This document shows positions 62,401-64,000 of a DNA stretch of 64,000 nt, one piece after another. Source of the DNA: Microplitis mediator (taxonomy: Eukaryota > Arthropoda > Insecta > Hymenoptera > Braconidae); contig NC_079973.1 in the NCBI RefSeq assembly GCF_029852145.1, positions 26,678,422 through 26,742,421 of the forward strand, in the 5' to 3' direction. The translations under genes and the position numbers were made by a program. The notes below the pieces were generated by a model that was not told where the DNA came from, searched no databases, and saw only the letters and a program-made list of their open reading frames with translations. How positions within the stretch are numbered: the stretch's first letter is position 1; each line of letters opens with the position of its first letter.

Positions 62401-63832
62401 AAAGACAAAGAAAAAGATAAAATTGTTAGTGGAACAAGTGCTGCTAAACCCGCCGTGAGTTTTGTATGTAGCTTGATATTTATTACTTCTAGTAGTAGTC
62501 TACACGGAAAGAACTTCTGTCAACTTCCGTTTATTATCAATGATAATTCCTGAAATGTAAACACTACTAAATGCGCATATGCTAGAAAAAAAATATCTCA
62601 AATGTAACTAAGTATAATCTGAGATGATACTGAGTTTAATCCAAAATTCCGGATGTATGCGGTCACCATCTAGGATGGTAACCAGTATAATCTAGCGCTG
62701 TATAATTTGATATATTACTAAGTATAATGTAGATACAACTCAGTATAATCTAGACTATACTGCGTACTATCTGAAATTTTGATTTACGTCGTATGTAACT
62801 GCGTAGAGTCCGGAATGGTAGTCAGTCCCAGTCAGTCCGTCTTTCTTGTTCTTTCCGTGTAGTTCAGTTTATTTTAATAGTTAGAATTTAATACCTCGAC
62901 TTTTTTTTTTTTATTGGAAATTATTGAGGTGTAATAATGTCTTTTAAGGACGATACGGCAAAAGCTAAGAGATTACAGTCTTCCGGGGATTTATCTGGTG
63001 CACTGCCGGCGTCAGGAAGTCCACAAGGTCGAGCATCATCTGCTGGTTTGGAAGTTCCTGAAACTCCTGATACGGAAGACGGAGTTGGTTCGCCAACAGT
63101 TTCTGTTCTCGATGTTTCGTCTACTAAAAGTTCTACTGTAGTTTCAAGTAATTTTTTTATCATTATTTATTGTGGTTTTAGTAAATTGAACAGATAATAC
63201 GATATTGATATTTTTGGTTTTGTTAAATTTAGTTGGAGAAAACATCGTTGCGGAGAGTTTTGAAAAACTTATGAACAACAAGCTCGTTTTGGAGAAGAGA
63301 GGAGAGTTGGACAAGAAACTTGAATCTTTGCGTCGCAAGCACGAGAAAGAACGAGCTCGCCTTCAGCCGGCGAAGAGCTCCGTCGATGGGGAGAAACATA
63401 AATCAAAATTTTATACCAACAAATTGGTCAAACGGCTTTCTACCAGAAATATGTAACTATTTTTTTTCTTAGACGTTTTAATTGGGAACTAATAGACAGT
63501 CATAATTAATTAACTTTTTTTCTAATAGATTTTCCAGTGACGTCGCTTTTAGCACCGTAAATCTAGCAGAGACGTCGGAGAATCCGGAAGAGGGAGTCGA
63601 GGGCGCAGTGGGAGGCCTCCCCAGGAGTCAAAGCGAGCGATTGCTGAACATCTACAAAGAGCAGTTGGATCAAGAAAGAGAACTTCAGGAAAAATACCAC
63701 GAGATTGTGTATTCGATGGTTGAAAAAGTTATGAAAACATCTCAGACCAATCAAATGAAGACACTCAAGGTTCTTTTGGAAAGAGAAATAAGCAGCGCCA
63801 TGAGAAGGCTACAAAAATTACGACACTTTGAG
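56449..63832 (+). CDS. Plc21C: Phospholipase C beta (Plc21C type), 3' end outside window
   Basis: Gq-activated enzyme that cleaves PIP2 to IP3 and diacylglycerol. Twelve exons in frame: 56449-56553, 56796-56942, 57657-57928, 58008-58092, 59360-59780, 59929-60049, 60540-60735, 60890-62239, 62350-62454, 62949-63147, 63233-63452 and 63529-63832, 1175 residues so far. The order is N-terminal PH-like domain, EF-hand region, X box with catalytic HYFINSSHNTYL (about residue 330) and the second histidine at VHG, then a long charged X-Y linker (KKKHRNHKKDKKHHH, then DDDDDEDESS). The Y box follows (ISALVNYVQPVHF, VNYNKHQLSRVYPAGTRFDS), then C2 (GTVQIHVISGQFL) and the start of the C-terminal coiled coil. 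The linker and Y box resemble Drosophila Plc21C more than norpA. Exon 9 is a Lys/Asp repeat. The end is beyond the window. Confidence 0.94.
56943..57656. other. Plc21C: PLC-beta intron 2, AT-rich
   Basis: 714-bp intron with a (TTTA)n run near 57301-57320 and several (TA)n/ATGTATGTAT stretches. No ORF or element recognised. Confidence 0.4.
58767..59000. mobile_element. Partial MITE of the CACTG-ended family
   Basis: Starts CACTGTAAAAAATCGGGG and continues with ACTCGGAGTTTGG and CACTCCGATTCGGAGTTT, like the element at 3691-4018. A matching right end was not found, so it is probably truncated or degraded. It lies in PLC-beta intron 4. Confidence 0.5.
62500..62862. mobile_element. MITE-like element in PLC-beta intron 9
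   Basis: Perfect 15-bp inverted ends, CTACACGGAAAGAAC and GTTCTTTCCGTGTAG. The interior repeats the motif AGTATAATCTAG several times. If the TA in each end is a duplicated target site the ends would be CACGGAAAGAAC. About 363 bp, non-coding. Confidence 0.8.
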
Positions 63833-63853
63833 GTTTTTATTTTAATTTATATA

Positions 63854-64000
63854 CAGTCGAAATTCATTAACTCGGATTCCATTATCTCGGAACTTCCCCT
63901 CAATCTTGACTCCCACTACGAGCTACGCTGTCTCCCACCCGATGCTATACATTTGTATGTTTCTGTATATGGATATATTTGCATGATACATGTGTATGTA
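63854..64000. mobile_element. Possible pogo/Tigger-like terminal repeat at the window edge
   Basis: From 63854 the sequence CAGTCGAAATTCATTAACTC followed by GGATTCCATTATCTCGGAAC resembles the CAGT-starting, TTAACTCGG/TATCTCGG-repeating ends of pogo/Tigger-type elements. It lies in the PLC intron and the other end is outside the window. Confidence 0.35.

Noticed and set aside
1..64000. tRNA, rRNA or CRISPR content
   Set aside because: No cloverleaf, rRNA core or direct-repeat/spacer pattern was recognised by reading; a tRNA or microRNA scan could still find something.

Overview
This window is from an AT-rich insect nuclear genome, most likely a parasitoid wasp (Hymenoptera, possibly Braconidae). 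The evidence is spliced genes with GT-AG introns, insect orthologues throughout (Miro, Plc21C-type phospholipase C, CNIH4, IFT57), many short palindromic MITE-like elements, and an intronless ankyrin-repeat gene with a PRANC-like tail, an architecture known from poxviruses, Wolbachia and parasitoid wasps such as Nasonia. The organism call is inference. No rRNA, tRNA, CRISPR or prokaryotic operon was seen. Exon boundaries were read by eye from splice signals and frame continuity.

Layout. 1-3192 (+): 3' part of the mitochondrial Rho GTPase Miro, with two in-frame optional exons. 4312-5005 (-): CHCHD2/10-type mitochondrial twin-CX9C protein, convergent with Miro. 6007-7923 (+): intronless ankyrin-PRANC-like protein. 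9750-37243 (+) is a complex region. A REXO1-like DEDDh exonuclease has its main exon at 23097-24973 and a probable first exon at 10328-10382. The WD40 protein TBL2 has seven exons from 15389 to 37243. A complete intronless mRNA capping enzyme (32876-34642) lies in the same 15-kb TBL2 intron as the exonuclease exon.

37629-40265 (-): TAF6L/Saf6-like SAGA subunit, convergent with TBL2 and head-to-head with acylglycerol kinase AGK (40582-42549, +). 43378-48333 (-): CD36/SCARB1-family scavenger receptor with three alternative first coding exons that all join exon 2 in the same phase. 50395-52196 (-): IFT57, head-to-head with CNIH4 (52613-54120, +). 56449 to the right edge (+): phospholipase C beta of the Plc21C type, incomplete at its 3' end.

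The genes are mostly housekeeping functions: mitochondrial dynamics and lipid metabolism (Miro, CHCHD2, AGK), mRNA capping and decay (capping enzyme, exonuclease), transcription (TAF6L), secretory export (CNIH4), cilia (IFT57) and Gq signalling (PLC-beta). They are not an operon-like system. The unusual parts are the ankyrin-PRANC gene, the interleaved and nested transcription units, the alternative N-termini of the scavenger receptor, and the MITEs. The MITEs include nested hAT-like elements with 8-bp target-site duplications that can be read directly.
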